Shown here in pieces: positions 31,532 through 40,340 of a stretch of 64,000 nt of DNA (position 1 is the first letter of the stretch; each line of letters begins with the position of its first letter). A program made the position numbers and the translations under genes. Below the pieces are notes generated by a model. That model was given only the letters and a program-made list of their open reading frames with translations. It did no database searches and was not told where the DNA came from. Origin of the DNA: Propioniciclava coleopterorum (GTDB taxonomy: Bacteria; Actinomycetota; Actinomycetes; Propionibacteriales; Propionibacteriaceae); NCBI RefSeq assembly GCF_011393335.1, contig NZ_CP049865.1, positions 2,436,722 through 2,500,721 of the forward strand. The letters run 5' to 3'.

Positions 31532-33922
31532 TCACTCCTGCGCCAGCGCCGCCGCGGGCGGGACGGCCGCCGCGCGCCGCGCGGGCAGCATGGAGGCGAG
31601 CCACGCGCAGCCGAGCGTCAGGGCGGCGACCAGCGCGAGCTGCAGCCAGGGCAGCCGGACCACGATCGGCATGTCGATCACCAGCAGCGCGCCGACGCCG
31701 GCGAGGCCGTAGGCGATGCCCAGGGCGATCCCGGAGACGGCGGCGACCGCCGCCAGCAGCAGCGCCTCGCCGCCCAACATCCGGCCCACGGCCGCCCGAT
31801 CCAGACCGAGCGCCCTCAGCAGCGCGGTCTCGCGGCCGCGCTCCAGGACCGACAGCCCCAGGGTGTTGCCGACCCCCACCAGGGAGATGAGCACCGAGAC
31901 GGCCAGCAGCGCCAGCACCACGAGCAGGAGGGTGTTGAACACGCTCGCCAGCATCTCCTTCTCGCCCTGGGCGGAGGCGACCTCCAGGCCGGGGTGATCG
32001 GCCAGCGCGGTGCCGAGGGCGCCCAGCGTCGCCGAGGCGTCCGCGCCGGGGGAGAGCTTGACCAGCAGCACCTCGGTCGCCTCGGGCGCGAGCCGCTTGA
32101 GCAGCGCGGGGGTGACGGCGGTCAGCGTGGCCTGCGGGACGATCCGGGCCACGACGTCGACGCGGGATTCGTCCGCGGCGACCAGCCGCAGCCGGGAGCC
32201 CTGGGTGATGCCGTTGCCGGCGTCCAGCGCGACCTCGTCGTCCCGCAGCCCGCTCAGCCCGGACCAGCCGAGGGCCGCCACGTCCTGGTCGGTCACGCCG
32301 AGCACCGACGCGAAGTCGGGCTTGGTGCCGCCCTCGATGCCGGTGGTGAACGTCGGGACCTGACGGGCCGCGGCCACGCCCTCGACGGCGCGCACCTTGT
32401 CCGCGACGTCGGGGGTCAGGGTTCCGGCGATCATCACCTCGGCGGGGTAGCGCCGGGCGTTGGCCTCGTCGATGGTCGCCTGGGCGACCGACGAGCCCGT
32501 CAGCACCATGGTGACCAGGGTCGTGCCGATGAGCAGGGCGCCCGCGGTGGCCGCCGCGCGGCGCGGGTTGCGGCGGGTGTTCTCGGCCGCGAGGCGGCCC
32601 ACCACGGTGCCCCGGAACGGGGTGCCGAGCAGCCGCGCCATCGCCGGGATCCACCACGGGGCCAGCAGCAGGACGCCGGTGAAGCTGACGACGCCGCCGG
32701 CCAGCCCGAACGGGAGTTCGTGCCGGACGCCGCCGTAGGCCAGCAGGGCCGCGCCCGCCAGCAGGGCGAGCGCCCCGATGACGGTGCGCGTGGCGCCGAT
32801 CGGGCGCCCCGAGCGGGCCTCGAGGGTCGGGCGCAGCGCCGCCAGCGGCGCGACCCGGGTGGCGGCGCGCGCCGGCACGATCGCGGCCAGCACGGTGACG
32901 GCGATGCCGGCCAGCCACGGCACGACGAGCGACACGGGATCCGGCACCACGGTCGCGGCGGAGAACATGTCGGGGGCGAACACCGGCAGCAGGGCCGTCA
33001 GCCCGACGCCGACGCCGAGGCCGAGCACGCCCGCGACGGCGGCGGTGAGCGCGGCCTCGCCGATCACCTGGCGGAACGTCTGGCCGCGGGAGGCGCCCAG
33101 GCAGCGCAGCAGCGCCAGCTGCCGGGTCCGCTGGGCGACGAGGATCGCGAAGGTGTTGCTGATCACCAGGGCGGCGACGAAGAAGGCGATGACGCCGAAC
33201 GTCAGCAGGACCGCGGTGACGATCTGGGTGCCGACGGTGAAGTCCTCGACGAGGTCGGCGATCCAGGTGGCCGCCGTGACGGTGCGGGCCTCGGCCGCCT
33301 TGACCTGCGGCACCGCGGCGATCGCGTCGGCGAGCGCCTGCGGGTCGCCGGTGCCGGCGACCATCACCTGGGCGTAGAAGTCGCCGACCAGGGGCAGGAT
33401 GGTCTCGTTGGGGCCGAGCAGCAGCGGCTGGCCGGGCGAGGCGGAGGCGTCCGAGGCCACCTTGACGATCCCGACCACCGTGGACGCCGGGGCGTCCGCC
33501 CACGTCAGCGTCGCGCCGACCCCGACCTTGCCGGTCTTGGCCATCGCCTCGTTGATCACCACCTCGCCGGGCGCCGCGGGCATCCGGCCCTCGATCGGGT
33601 GGGTGCCGCCCTGGGCCGGCAGGGTCTCGACCATGAGGTAGAACTGCGGCGAGCCGTACACCTGGCTGCCGCTGACCAGGGGCCTGGTCGCGGTGACGCC
33701 CGGCACCGCCGCGATGGCGGCGGGGACGTCGGTGGGTAGACCGGCGCTCCGGGTGCCGTCGACGACGACGGCCGCGTCGCCCGCGCGTCCGGCGACCTGG
33801 TCGGCGTAGGACCTCGACAGGGAGCCGCCCAGCAGCAGCGTCGCGCACGTGAAAGCGACCCCCAGCAGGATCGCGAGGCTGGAGGAGATCAGGCGGCGTG
33901 GTTCGCGCAGCATCCGCGTCAC
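31532..33922 (-). CDS. ABC transporter permease, FtsX/MacB type with two FtsX units
   Basis: A 796-residue permease with ten hydrophobic segments. It has an N-terminal helix and large extracytoplasmic domain (residues about 40-240), three FtsX helices with FAILVAQRTRQLALLRCLGASRGQTF, a short middle helix pair, a second extracytoplasmic domain, and a final FtsX unit with LGLSVLERGRETALLRALGLDR. The start GTG 33922 overlaps the stop of the ATPase gene (GTGA), so the two are coupled. Such transporters typically export or extract lipoproteins, peptides or antibiotics. The substrate is unknown; the adjacent two-component system hints at envelope or antibiotic stress. Confidence 0.9.
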   Translation of the reverse strand: MTRMLREPRRLISSSLAILLGVAFTCATLLLGGSLSRSYADQVAGRAGDAAVVVDGTRSAGLPTDVPAAIAAVPGVTATRPLVSGSQVYGSPQFYLMVETLPAQGGTHPIEGRMPAAPGEVVINEAMAKTGKVGVGATLTWADAPASTVVGIVKVASDASASPGQPLLLGPNETILPLVGDFYAQVMVAGTGDPQALADAIAAVPQVKAAEARTVTAATWIADLVEDFTVGTQIVTAVLLTFGVIAFFVAALVISNTFAILVAQRTRQLALLRCLGASRGQTFRQVIGEAALTAAVAGVLGLGVGVGLTALLPVFAPDMFSAATVVPDPVSLVVPWLAGIAVTVLAAIVPARAATRVAPLAALRPTLEARSGRPIGATRTVIGALALLAGAALLAYGGVRHELPFGLAGGVVSFTGVLLLAPWWIPAMARLLGTPFRGTVVGRLAAENTRRNPRRAAATAGALLIGTTLVTMVLTGSSVAQATIDEANARRYPAEVMIAGTLTPDVADKVRAVEGVAAARQVPTFTTGIEGGTKPDFASVLGVTDQDVAALGWSGLSGLRDDEVALDAGNGITQGSRLRLVAADESRVDVVARIVPQATLTAVTPALLKRLAPEATEVLLVKLSPGADASATLGALGTALADHPGLEVASAQGEKEMLASVFNTLLLVVLALLAVSVLISLVGVGNTLGLSVLERGRETALLRALGLDRAAVGRMLGGEALLLAAVAAVSGIALGIAYGLAGVGALLVIDMPIVVRLPWLQLALVAALTLGCAWLASMLPARRAAAVPPAAALAQE

Positions 33923-34608
33923 CGCCGCTCGTCGGCCACGATGCGGCCGTCGGCGAGCCGGATGATCCGGTCGCAGCCGGACGCCGCGGCGGCGTCGTGG
34001 GTGACCATGACGACGGTCTGGCCGAAGTCGTCCACGCTGCGGCGCAGCACGCCGAGGACGTCGGCGCCGGACTGGGAGTCCAGCGACCCGGTCGGCTCGT
34101 CGGCGAAGATCACCGTCGGGCGCATCACCAGCGCGCGCGCCACCGCGACCCGCTGCTGCTGTCCGCCGGAGAGCTCGGAGGGGCGGTGCGTGAGCCGGTC
34201 GGTAAGGCCGAGGCTGCCGACGACCTCGTCGAACCACGCGGCGTCCGTGCGGCGCCCCGCCAGCTTCTGGGGGAGCACGATGTTCTCGCGGGCGTCCAGG
34301 GTGGGAACGAGGTTGAACGACTGGAACACGAACCCGATGCGGTCGCGCCGCACGCGGGTGAGGCGCTTGTCGTCCAGCCCGGTGAGCTCGGCATCGCCGA
34401 CCCAGGCGCGGCCGCCGGTGGCGGTGTCGAGTCCGGCCAGCAGGTGCAGCAGCGTCGACTTCCCGCTGCCCGAGGGCCCCATGATGGCGGTGAACTCGCC
34501 GGCGTCCAGCTGGGTGCTCACGGTGTCCAGGGCGGTGACGGCGGTGTCGCCGGAGCCGTAGACCTTGCTGAGCCCTTCCGCGCGGACGGCAGGGGGGGCG
34601 ATGGGCAT
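33919..34608 (-). CDS. ABC transporter ATP-binding protein, MacB/LolD type
   Basis: A 229-residue ATPase partner of the FtsX-type permease. Walker A is MGPSGSGKSTLLHLLAGLD, the Q-loop is FVFQSFNLVPTL, the signature is LSGGQQQRVAVARAL, Walker B is VIFADEPTGSLDS and the switch histidine is in VMVTHD. The RVRRDRIGFVFQ element before the Q-loop is typical of the LolD/MacB subgroup. ATG 34608 has AAAGGA about 9 bases upstream. It ends with a GTGA overlap to the permease. Confidence 0.95.
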   Translation of the reverse strand: MPIAPPAVRAEGLSKVYGSGDTAVTALDTVSTQLDAGEFTAIMGPSGSGKSTLLHLLAGLDTATGGRAWVGDAELTGLDDKRLTRVRRDRIGFVFQSFNLVPTLDARENIVLPQKLAGRRTDAAWFDEVVGSLGLTDRLTHRPSELSGGQQQRVAVARALVMRPTVIFADEPTGSLDSQSGADVLGVLRRSVDDFGQTVVMVTHDAAAASGCDRIIRLADGRIVADERR

Positions 34609-34772
34609 GGTGGGACGTCCTTTCGTCGACGGTTTCTCCCAGTCTGTCCGCGCGCGGCCGTGGCGCCATCGGTCCCCCGGATCGACGCGTCCCCGCCTGT
34701 GGGCGGACGGCCTCCACCCAGGGGGTGAGGGGCGACCGCCCGTTCCTCCGGTCCGCCTCGCGTCCGCAGAGA

Positions 34773-34813
34773 CGCGCAAAGGCCGCCCGGGTGTGCCGGG
34801 CGGCCTTTGCGCG
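34773..34813. terminator. Hairpin terminator, 18-bp perfect stem
   Basis: CGCGCAAAGGCCGCCCGG (34773-34790) pairs exactly with 34796-34813 around the loop GTGTG. It follows the response-regulator gene, which ends at 34826 on the minus strand, and insulates the downstream ABC operon. Confidence 0.85.
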
Positions 34814-34825
34814 TGGTGTGAGCCG

Positions 34826-35500
34826 TCAGGGCTGGGGGCGCACCAGGCCCGCGTCGTAGGCGAGCACCACGAGCCCGACGCGGTCGCGGATCGCCAGCTT
34901 GGCCAGGATGTGGCCGATGTGGGTCTTCACCGTCGCCTCGGCGAGGAACAGCGTGCCCGCGATCTCGGTGTTGGTCAGCCCCTGGGCGACCAGGGTCAGC
35001 ACCTCGCGCTCCCGCTCGGTGAGGTCGTCGAGCCGCTCGGCCGCGCCCGAGCCGCCCTCGGCCGGCATGAGGGGCACGAAGCGCTCCAGCAGCCGCCGGG
35101 TCGCGGTGGGGGCCACGACGGCCTCGCCGCTGTGCACCGCGCGGATGCCGGCCAGCAGTTCGGCGGGGCCGGCGTCCTTGAGCAGGAAGCCGGAGGCGCC
35201 GGCCTGCAGGGCGGCGTAGACGTACTCGTCCAGGTCGAAGGTGGTGAGCACCAGCACCTTCACCGGGGAGCCGGACTCGACGATGCGGCGGGTGGCCTCG
35301 ACGCCGTCCATGATCGGCATGCGGATGTCCATGAGGACGACGTCGCAGCCGGTGGGGCCGGCGGCCGCGCGGACGGCGTCCGCGCCGTTGCCGACCTCGG
35401 TGACGACGGTCATGTCCGGTTGGGCGTCCAGCACCATCCGGAATCCCAGGCGCACGAGCTCCTGGTCGTCGGCCAGGATCAGGCGGATGGGATCGGTCAT
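34826..35500 (-). CDS. NarL/LuxR-family response regulator
   Basis: A 224-residue two-component regulator. The receiver domain is residues 1-120, with acidic pocket ADDQE, phosphoacceptor in DVVLMDIRMPIMDG and lysine in FLLKDAG. The C-terminal LuxR helix-turn-helix (LTEREREVLTLVAQGLTNTEIAGTL ... TVKTHIGHILAKL) binds DNA. Its start overlaps the kinase stop by 4 bases (ATGA). The pair lies upstream of the MacB-type transporter and may control it, but a strong terminator separates them. Confidence 0.95.
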   Translation of the reverse strand: MTDPIRLILADDQELVRLGFRMVLDAQPDMTVVTEVGNGADAVRAAAGPTGCDVVLMDIRMPIMDGVEATRRIVESGSPVKVLVLTTFDLDEYVYAALQAGASGFLLKDAGPAELLAGIRAVHSGEAVVAPTATRRLLERFVPLMPAEGGSGAAERLDDLTEREREVLTLVAQGLTNTEIAGTLFLAEATVKTHIGHILAKLAIRDRVGLVVLAYDAGLVRPQP

Positions 35501-36738
35501 GCGGCGGCTCCTGTGGTGGTGGGCAGGAAGGCCTCGATCACGAAGCCCCCGGTGATGTGGTTGCGTGCGTTCATGCTGCCACCGAACGCCGCGACGCGCT
35601 CGCGCATGCCCACCAGCCCGTGCCCCAGCCCGTCGCTCATCCCGGCGCCGCGGCCGTTGTCGCGCACCTGCACCGACACCCCGGCGGGCGCGTGGTGGAT
35701 GCGGACGCGCACCGACGCGTCGTCGCCCGCGTGCTTGACGGCGTTGGTCAGGCCCTCCTGCACGATGCGGAAGATCGCCAGTTCCATCGCGGGGCTGAGC
35801 AGGCGGCGCAGGCCGACGTCGCCGCTGACCTCGAGCCGGACGTCGCGCCCGGCCGCGGTCAGGCCGTCGACCAGGCCCTGCATGTCGCTGAGGGACGCCG
35901 CGGGCGCGAGCTCCACGTCCTGGCCCTCCCGCAGGACGCCCACGAGGCGTCGGGTCTCGACCAGGGACTCCTGCGCGGTGGTGCGGATGGTCTGCAGGGC
36001 CTTCTCGGCGGTGGCGAGCCGCTGCTCGGGGGGAAGGGTCTCCATCCCCGCGGCGTAGGCGCCGCCGTCGGCCTGCACGACGATCACCGCGAGGCTGTGG
36101 GCGACCACGTCGTGCATCTCGCGGGCGAGCCGCTGCCGCTCCTGGGTGGCGGCCAGGATCACGGCCTGCTGGTGCTGGGTCTGCTCGACCGCGAAGGCGT
36201 GCCGCTGCGACTCGCTGGCGAGCGTCCGGGAGCGGACGGCGGTCCCGATCGCCCAGGAGGCGGCGACGAGGGACGCCATGCCGGCGAAGGACGTGACGAT
36301 GGACATCGCCGCCTCGCGGCTACCGCCGGAGTTGAACGCGTTCCAGCCGATGGCCGCCAGCAGGGCGGCCCCGATGCCGACGAACAGCCAGGCGCTGCGC
36401 CACCGCTCGCGCCCGTAGGCGGCGACGGTGTAGAGCATGATCGGCACGACGACGTTGGCCGGGGTGGGGCCGAAGTTGAACACCAGCTGGATCAGGTGGG
36501 CGGGGATGATCACCAGCGCCACCAGGTCGGGGAACTTGAGTCGCCACAGCATCGGCACGGCCATGCCCAGCCAGTAGAGCCCGATCACGGTGGAGCCGAG
36601 GTAGCTGTCGGCGAAGCAGAAGAACGTCACGACCAGGAAGAAGGCCAGGTCGGTCGGTCGCGGGAACCAGAAGGCCGGCTCGCTCGGGCGCAGCTGAGGC
36701 CGGGCCGGGGCGTTGGGGGACGTCGTCGAGATGCTCAC
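35497..36738 (-). CDS. Sensor histidine kinase, HPK7/NarX-like family
   Basis: A 413-residue kinase partner of the LuxR-type regulator. The N-terminal half has five or six membrane helices and short loops (residues about 28-175), with no large sensor domain, so it probably senses a membrane signal or partner. The dimerisation and phosphoacceptor helix is ERQRLAREMHDVVAHSLAVIVVQADGG. The ATP-binding domain has the N-box AIFRIVQEGLTNAVKHA and G-boxes DNGRGAG and GHGLVGMRERVAAFGG. The start is GTG 36738. Confidence 0.93.
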   Translation of the reverse strand: MSISTTSPNAPARPQLRPSEPAFWFPRPTDLAFFLVVTFFCFADSYLGSTVIGLYWLGMAVPMLWRLKFPDLVALVIIPAHLIQLVFNFGPTPANVVVPIMLYTVAAYGRERWRSAWLFVGIGAALLAAIGWNAFNSGGSREAAMSIVTSFAGMASLVAASWAIGTAVRSRTLASESQRHAFAVEQTQHQQAVILAATQERQRLAREMHDVVAHSLAVIVVQADGGAYAAGMETLPPEQRLATAEKALQTIRTTAQESLVETRRLVGVLREGQDVELAPAASLSDMQGLVDGLTAAGRDVRLEVSGDVGLRRLLSPAMELAIFRIVQEGLTNAVKHAGDDASVRVRIHHAPAGVSVQVRDNGRGAGMSDGLGHGLVGMRERVAAFGGSMNARNHITGGFVIEAFLPTTTGAAA

Positions 36739-36830
36739 ACGGCAAGCCTAGGAGCGGGCCGGGCCCGATCCATCAGCCCCCGGGATGGTCGCCCCTACCC
36801 CGGCGGCATGGTCCGGCGTCCGGGCGTCCG

Positions 36831-37633
36831 TCAGTGCGGGTGCGAGTGCCGGGTGTGGTCGTGGTCGAAGGGTTCGTCCTCGCAGCCGGGGTCGTCGAGG
36901 AAATCCTGGCCGGACTCGTGCAGCGATCCCAGGCCGTAGGCGGCCTCGAGGTTGGCGCGGGTCAGCACCGCCGCAGGGGGCCGGCGGCGAGCACGCGCCC
37001 CGACGTCAGGAGCACCCAGTCCGCGGCGCGGGCCTCGTCGAGGTCGTGGGTGGTCAGGACGACGCCGTGGCCGTGCTCCCGCTCGGAGTGGATGATCTCG
37101 TCGATGGTGCGCATCGAGACCAGGTCGAGGCCGGTCAGGGGCTCGTCCAGCAGCAGCACCTGGTGCTCCTGCGTGATGCCCTGGGCCACGTAGACGCGCT
37201 GGCGCTGCCCGCCGGACAGCTCGTCCAGGTGGCGCTTGGCCAGGTCGGTGACCCGGACGCGGTCCATCGCCCAGGCCACCCGCTTGCGGTCCCGGGCGCT
37301 GGGGCGGCGGAACCACCCCAGCGATGGGTACAGCCCCATCGCGACCGCCTCGCGGACCGTGATCGGCGTCCCGGCGGGGAAGGTGAGGGACTGCATGACG
37401 TAGGAGGTGGTGCCGCGGCGTCCGGGTGGGCCGTCGAGGACGCTCAGCTCGCCCGACAGCGGCTTGATGATGCCCGCCAGCGCGTTGAGCAGCGTCGACT
37501 TGCCGGACCCGTTGGGCCCGATGATCGCGGTCACCGCCTGGTGCGGGATGGTGAAGTCGGACGCCGCGAGCGCCACCTGGTGGCCGTAGCCCAGGGTCAG
37601 GCCGGACGCCCGCGCGAACAGTGTCTCGCTCAT
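36831..37633 (-). CDS. znuC: Zinc ABC transporter ATPase ZnuC-like with His-rich tail, one apparent frameshift
   Basis: ATPase of the metal-uptake transporter. Walker A IIGPNGSGKSTLLNALAG, signature LSGGQRQRVYVAQGI, Walker B VLLLDEPLTGLD and switch histidine LTTHD are all present. The frame breaks at 36968-36969; restoring one G joins AAGPLRR to VLTRANLEAAYGLG and adds a C-terminal extension ending HDHTRHSHPH, for 267 residues. That extension, with DDPGCEDEPFDHDH, could bind zinc. Without repair the protein ends at a nearby stop and loses it. It overlaps the permease gene by 4 bases (ATGA). Confidence 0.88.
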
Positions 37634-38478
37634 GCGGTCACCGCCCGGGGGGTCGCGCCCCGCAGCGTCTGCGTGAGCCGGGTGACGGCGAGCACCGCGA
37701 AGAAGACCACGATGGCAACGAGCGCCATGGTCGCCGAGCCGGCGGTGCCCCAGTGGTAGCTGAGGGTCAGGCCGAGCCACACGGCGAATGCGGCCAGCAC
37801 GACCGACAGCCCGAACATCTGCGGGACGGTGCGGGCCAGCAACGCCGCCGTCGCGGGCGGGCCGACGAGCAGGCCGAAGACCAGCAGCGTCCCGACCGCC
37901 TGGAAGCTGCCGATGACGGCGGTCGCGATGAGGACGAGCAGCGCGGCGTGGGTGAACCGCGGGCTCATGCCGAGCGTGTCGGCCTTGGCCGGCGAGAACG
38001 ACAGCGCCAGCAGCGGCCGGTAGAGGATCAGCGAGCCCGCGACGACGATCGAGCCGAGGATCGCCATCGAGGTCAGGGTCGGCTGGTCGACCCCGAAGAT
38101 GTCGCCGAACAGGATGGAGGTGAGCGAACCGGTGTAGGTGTGCGACTTGGAGATCAGCGCGACGCCGAGCGCCATCATGCCGACGAACAACAACCCGATC
38201 GCGGTGTCCTCCTTCAGGGAGGTCTGCCGGTGGATGAGCTCGATGCCGCCCACCATCACGAGCGCCGCGACGGCCGCCCCCAGGTAGGGGCTGAAGCCGA
38301 AGATCACGCCCGCCGCGATGCCGGGAAGGACGCCGTGCACGAAGGCGTCCCCGAAGAAGCTCATGCCGCGCAGCACGAGCCACACCCCGACGATCGAGCA
38401 CGTCGCTGCGGCGATCAGGCCGCCGATCAGCGCGCGTTGTTGAAAGCCCAGCATGAAGGGCTCGGTCCACCAGTCCAC
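37630..38478 (-). CDS. znuB: Zinc ABC transporter permease ZnuB-like
   Basis: A 282-residue ABC-3 family permease with eight or nine helices. Family hallmarks are MSFFGDAFVHGVLPGIAAG near the N-terminus, DTAIGLLFVGMMALGVALIS, GDIFGVDQPTL, and IGSFQAVGTLLVFGLLVGPPATAALL. It is the membrane channel for zinc (or manganese) uptake, partnered by ZnuA and ZnuC encoded beside it. GTG 38478 lies 9 bases after the znuA stop. Confidence 0.93.
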   Translation of the reverse strand: MDWWTEPFMLGFQQRALIGGLIAAATCSIVGVWLVLRGMSFFGDAFVHGVLPGIAAGVIFGFSPYLGAAVAALVMVGGIELIHRQTSLKEDTAIGLLFVGMMALGVALISKSHTYTGSLTSILFGDIFGVDQPTLTSMAILGSIVVAGSLILYRPLLALSFSPAKADTLGMSPRFTHAALLVLIATAVIGSFQAVGTLLVFGLLVGPPATAALLARTVPQMFGLSVVLAAFAVWLGLTLSYHWGTAGSATMALVAIVVFFAVLAVTRLTQTLRGATPRAVTA

Positions 38479-38487
38479 GAAGGTCCT

Positions 38488-39516
38488 CTACTGCTTCAAA
38501 GCGTCAGCGACGCGGTGCGCGTCGGTGAGCATCATGCCCTGATAGGTGTCGGCGCCGGAACCGGCGGGGCCGACCGAGCCCTCGTAGAGTTCCACGACGC
38601 TGATCTGGGTGCCGGCTTCCTTCGCGACGGCGTCCACCAGGCGGGGGTTGACCGTGTTGTTGCTGAAGATCGCGTGGACGCCATCGGTCTTGATGGTGTT
38701 GACCAGGGCGGCCAGCTCGGCGGAGCTCGGCTCCGCGTCGGTGCCGCCGCCGGGGATGACGACGCCGGCGACCTTGAAGTCGTAGGCCTGCGCGAAGTAG
38801 CCGTAGGCGTCGTGGTCGGTGACCAGGACGCGGCGGTCGGCCGGGATGGGGGCGAGGATGTCGCGGACCTCGTTGTCGACCTTCACGAGGTCCTGCTGCA
38901 CCTTCTGGCCGCAGTCGCTGAACTTCGTGTCGCCGGTGGCCTCGGTCAGGCGGTCGCCGATGAGGGCGGCGCCGCGGGCCATGCGGGAGGCGTCCATGTG
39001 GACGTGCGGGTCGAGGGGGCCGTGGTCGTGGCCCTCGTGGCCCTCGCCCTCGTGCTCGTGATCGTGGCCCGCCTCGCCCTCGTGGTCGTGGTCCTCCTCG
39101 GCGAAGGGGAGGGGGTCGAGCTCGGGGCCGACCTCGAAGACGTTGGCGCCGTCGCCCTTGGCGTTGGCGAGGGTGGTCTGCAGACCCTCCTCCAGGCCCA
39201 GCCCGTTGGCGACGACCAGCTTGGTCTTCACCAGGGCGGCCACCTCGGAGGAGGACACCGAGAACTCGTGGGGGTCGTCGCCGGGGCCCATCAGGGTCGC
39301 GGAGGTGGCGCCGGCGCACTGGGCGATGTCGCCCAGGACCGAACCCCACTGCGTGGTGGTGGCGATGGCGATGGGGGCGTCCGCGGCGGTCTGGCTGGGC
39401 GTGCCCGCGGGGGAGGCGGGGGCCGTCCCGGGCGCGGCCGGGGCGCCCGCGCAGGCGGTGGTGACCAGGGCGAGCGAAGCGATGACCGCGGGGAGGGCGG
39501 CGCGGGTGACGCGCAT
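38488..39516 (-). CDS. znuA: Zinc-binding lipoprotein ZnuA/AdcA-like
   Basis: A cluster A-I solute-binding protein. It has a lipobox LVTTAC near residue 22, a Pro/Ala/Thr linker, then two lobes joined by a helix. Metal ligands expected for ZnuA are visible: DDPHEFSVS, LDPHVHMDASRM, VLVTDHDAYGYFA and a late D/E (ELYEGSVGP). Between the first two lies a charged loop of about 25 residues packed with His/Glu/Asp (HDHEGEAGHDHEHEGEGHEG), the usual marker of zinc specificity. AGGAG lies 7 bases before ATG 39516. It is the first gene of znuA-znuB-znuC, with a Zur-type palindrome 18 bases upstream of its start. Confidence 0.95.
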   Translation of the reverse strand: MRVTRAALPAVIASLALVTTACAGAPAAPGTAPASPAGTPSQTAADAPIAIATTTQWGSVLGDIAQCAGATSATLMGPGDDPHEFSVSSSEVAALVKTKLVVANGLGLEEGLQTTLANAKGDGANVFEVGPELDPLPFAEEDHDHEGEAGHDHEHEGEGHEGHDHGPLDPHVHMDASRMARGAALIGDRLTEATGDTKFSDCGQKVQQDLVKVDNEVRDILAPIPADRRVLVTDHDAYGYFAQAYDFKVAGVVIPGGGTDAEPSSAELAALVNTIKTDGVHAIFSNNTVNPRLVDAVAKEAGTQISVVELYEGSVGPAGSGADTYQGMMLTDAHRVADALKQ

Positions 39517-39534
39517 GGGCAGTCTCCTGTCGTT

Positions 39535-39553
39535 ATTGAGAACGATTCTCAAT
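39535..39553. promoter_or_regulatory. Zur-type operator ATTGAGAA-CGA-TTCTCAAT
   Basis: A perfect inverted repeat with 8-base arms lies 18 bases before the znuA start codon. The core TGAGAACGATTCTCA follows the TGAxAATxATTxTCA-like pattern known for actinobacterial Zur boxes. Placement over the promoter predicts repression when zinc is plentiful. Confidence 0.85.
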
Positions 39554-39660
39554 CTAGCAGGGGCGTCCGGCTGGTCAAAAACGCGGGCGCACGGTTGCCA
39601 CGGCCGATGGACCTTCGGGGTTCTCCGGTGAAGTCGCCCCCGTTTGCGGCAGTTGCCCGC

Positions 39661-39800
39661 GTTCCTGCGGGGGCAACTGGCGCAAGCGCGGGCGTCTCGG
39701 CGCAAACGCGGGCGTCTCGTCGCAAATGCGGGCGGCTTGTCGGAAACGGGGGCGTCCTGTCGCGAGCGCGGGCCTCTTGTCGCGGGCGCGGGCGTCTTGC
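39661..39800. repeat. Degenerate 20-base tandem repeat, seven units
   Basis: Seven consecutive 20-base units run from 39661 to 39800, with starts at 39661, 39681, 39701, 39721, 39741, 39761 and 39781. The best-kept form is CGCAAACGCGGGCGTCTCGT. The first unit is the most diverged. The period is not a multiple of three and no gene covers it. It lies in the 360-base gap between the znuA start and the end of the MarR gene. The rest of that gap (39554-39660 and 39801-39876) shows nothing else. Confidence 0.8.
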
Positions 39801-39876
39801 CGCGGGGCGGGGTGCCGGACGTAGGGGTGGTTCGTCCCGTCGCGAAGGCGGCGGGACGCCGGCGTGGGTGGGGGCG

Positions 39877-40328
39877 TCAGCGGGGAGGCGGGCCGAGGGT
39901 GGCCGACAGGCGGGCCAGGGCGTCGTGGGCGGCGGTGAGGTCCTCGGGGGCATCGCGCCCAGGACGCGCTGCGCGCCGCGCTCGCGCGCGGCCGCCACCT
40001 GGGTCAGCAGGTCGTTCCCGGACGCCGTGAGCGACAGCAGGGTGGCGCGGCCGTCCGTCGGGTCGGGGGTGCGGGCCACCCAGCCGCCCGCCACCAGCGC
40101 GTCGATCACCTCGGTGGCGGATCCCCGGGCGACGCGGAGGCGTCCGGCGATCTCGGAGGGGCGGGCCGGCTCGAGGCGGTGGATGGCGCGCAGGGCGTGC
40201 GCCTGGTGCGGGTTGAGGGGGAGTCCCTCGAGGGCGTCGGCGTTGGCGGCGCGCAGTCGGCGGGCGGCGCGCAGGATCAGGTCGGCCAACTCGGACGTCT
40301 CGGACACTGCGGTCTCGGGAATACTCAC
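39877..40328 (-). CDS. MarR-family regulator, one apparent frameshift
   Basis: A 150-residue winged-helix repressor. The DNA-binding part is HQAHALRAIHRLEPARPSEIAGRLRVARGSATEVIDALVAGGWVARTPDPTDGRATLLSLT, with the wing D-x-R. Flanking helices form the dimer. The frame breaks at the GGGGG run 39946-39950 (CCCCC on the coding strand). One base joins VLGAMPP to EDLTAAHDALARLSATLG and ends at 39877, normal MarR size; unrepaired it runs on through arginine-rich nonsense. GTG 40328 follows GGAGG by 4 bases. It is divergent from an ABC exporter, its likely target. Confidence 0.88.
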
Positions 40329-40340
40329 GGGCCCTCCGTG

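Noticed and set aside
39661-39800. CRISPR-like array
   Set aside because: Units are directly adjacent 20-mers with no spacers, and no cas genes are present; it is a simple tandem repeat.
39549-39876. C-terminal extension of the MarR protein across the tandem repeats
   Set aside because: It is arginine/proline-rich out-of-frame sequence produced by the base loss at 39946-39950; the repaired frame ends at 39877 with a normal MarR C-terminus.
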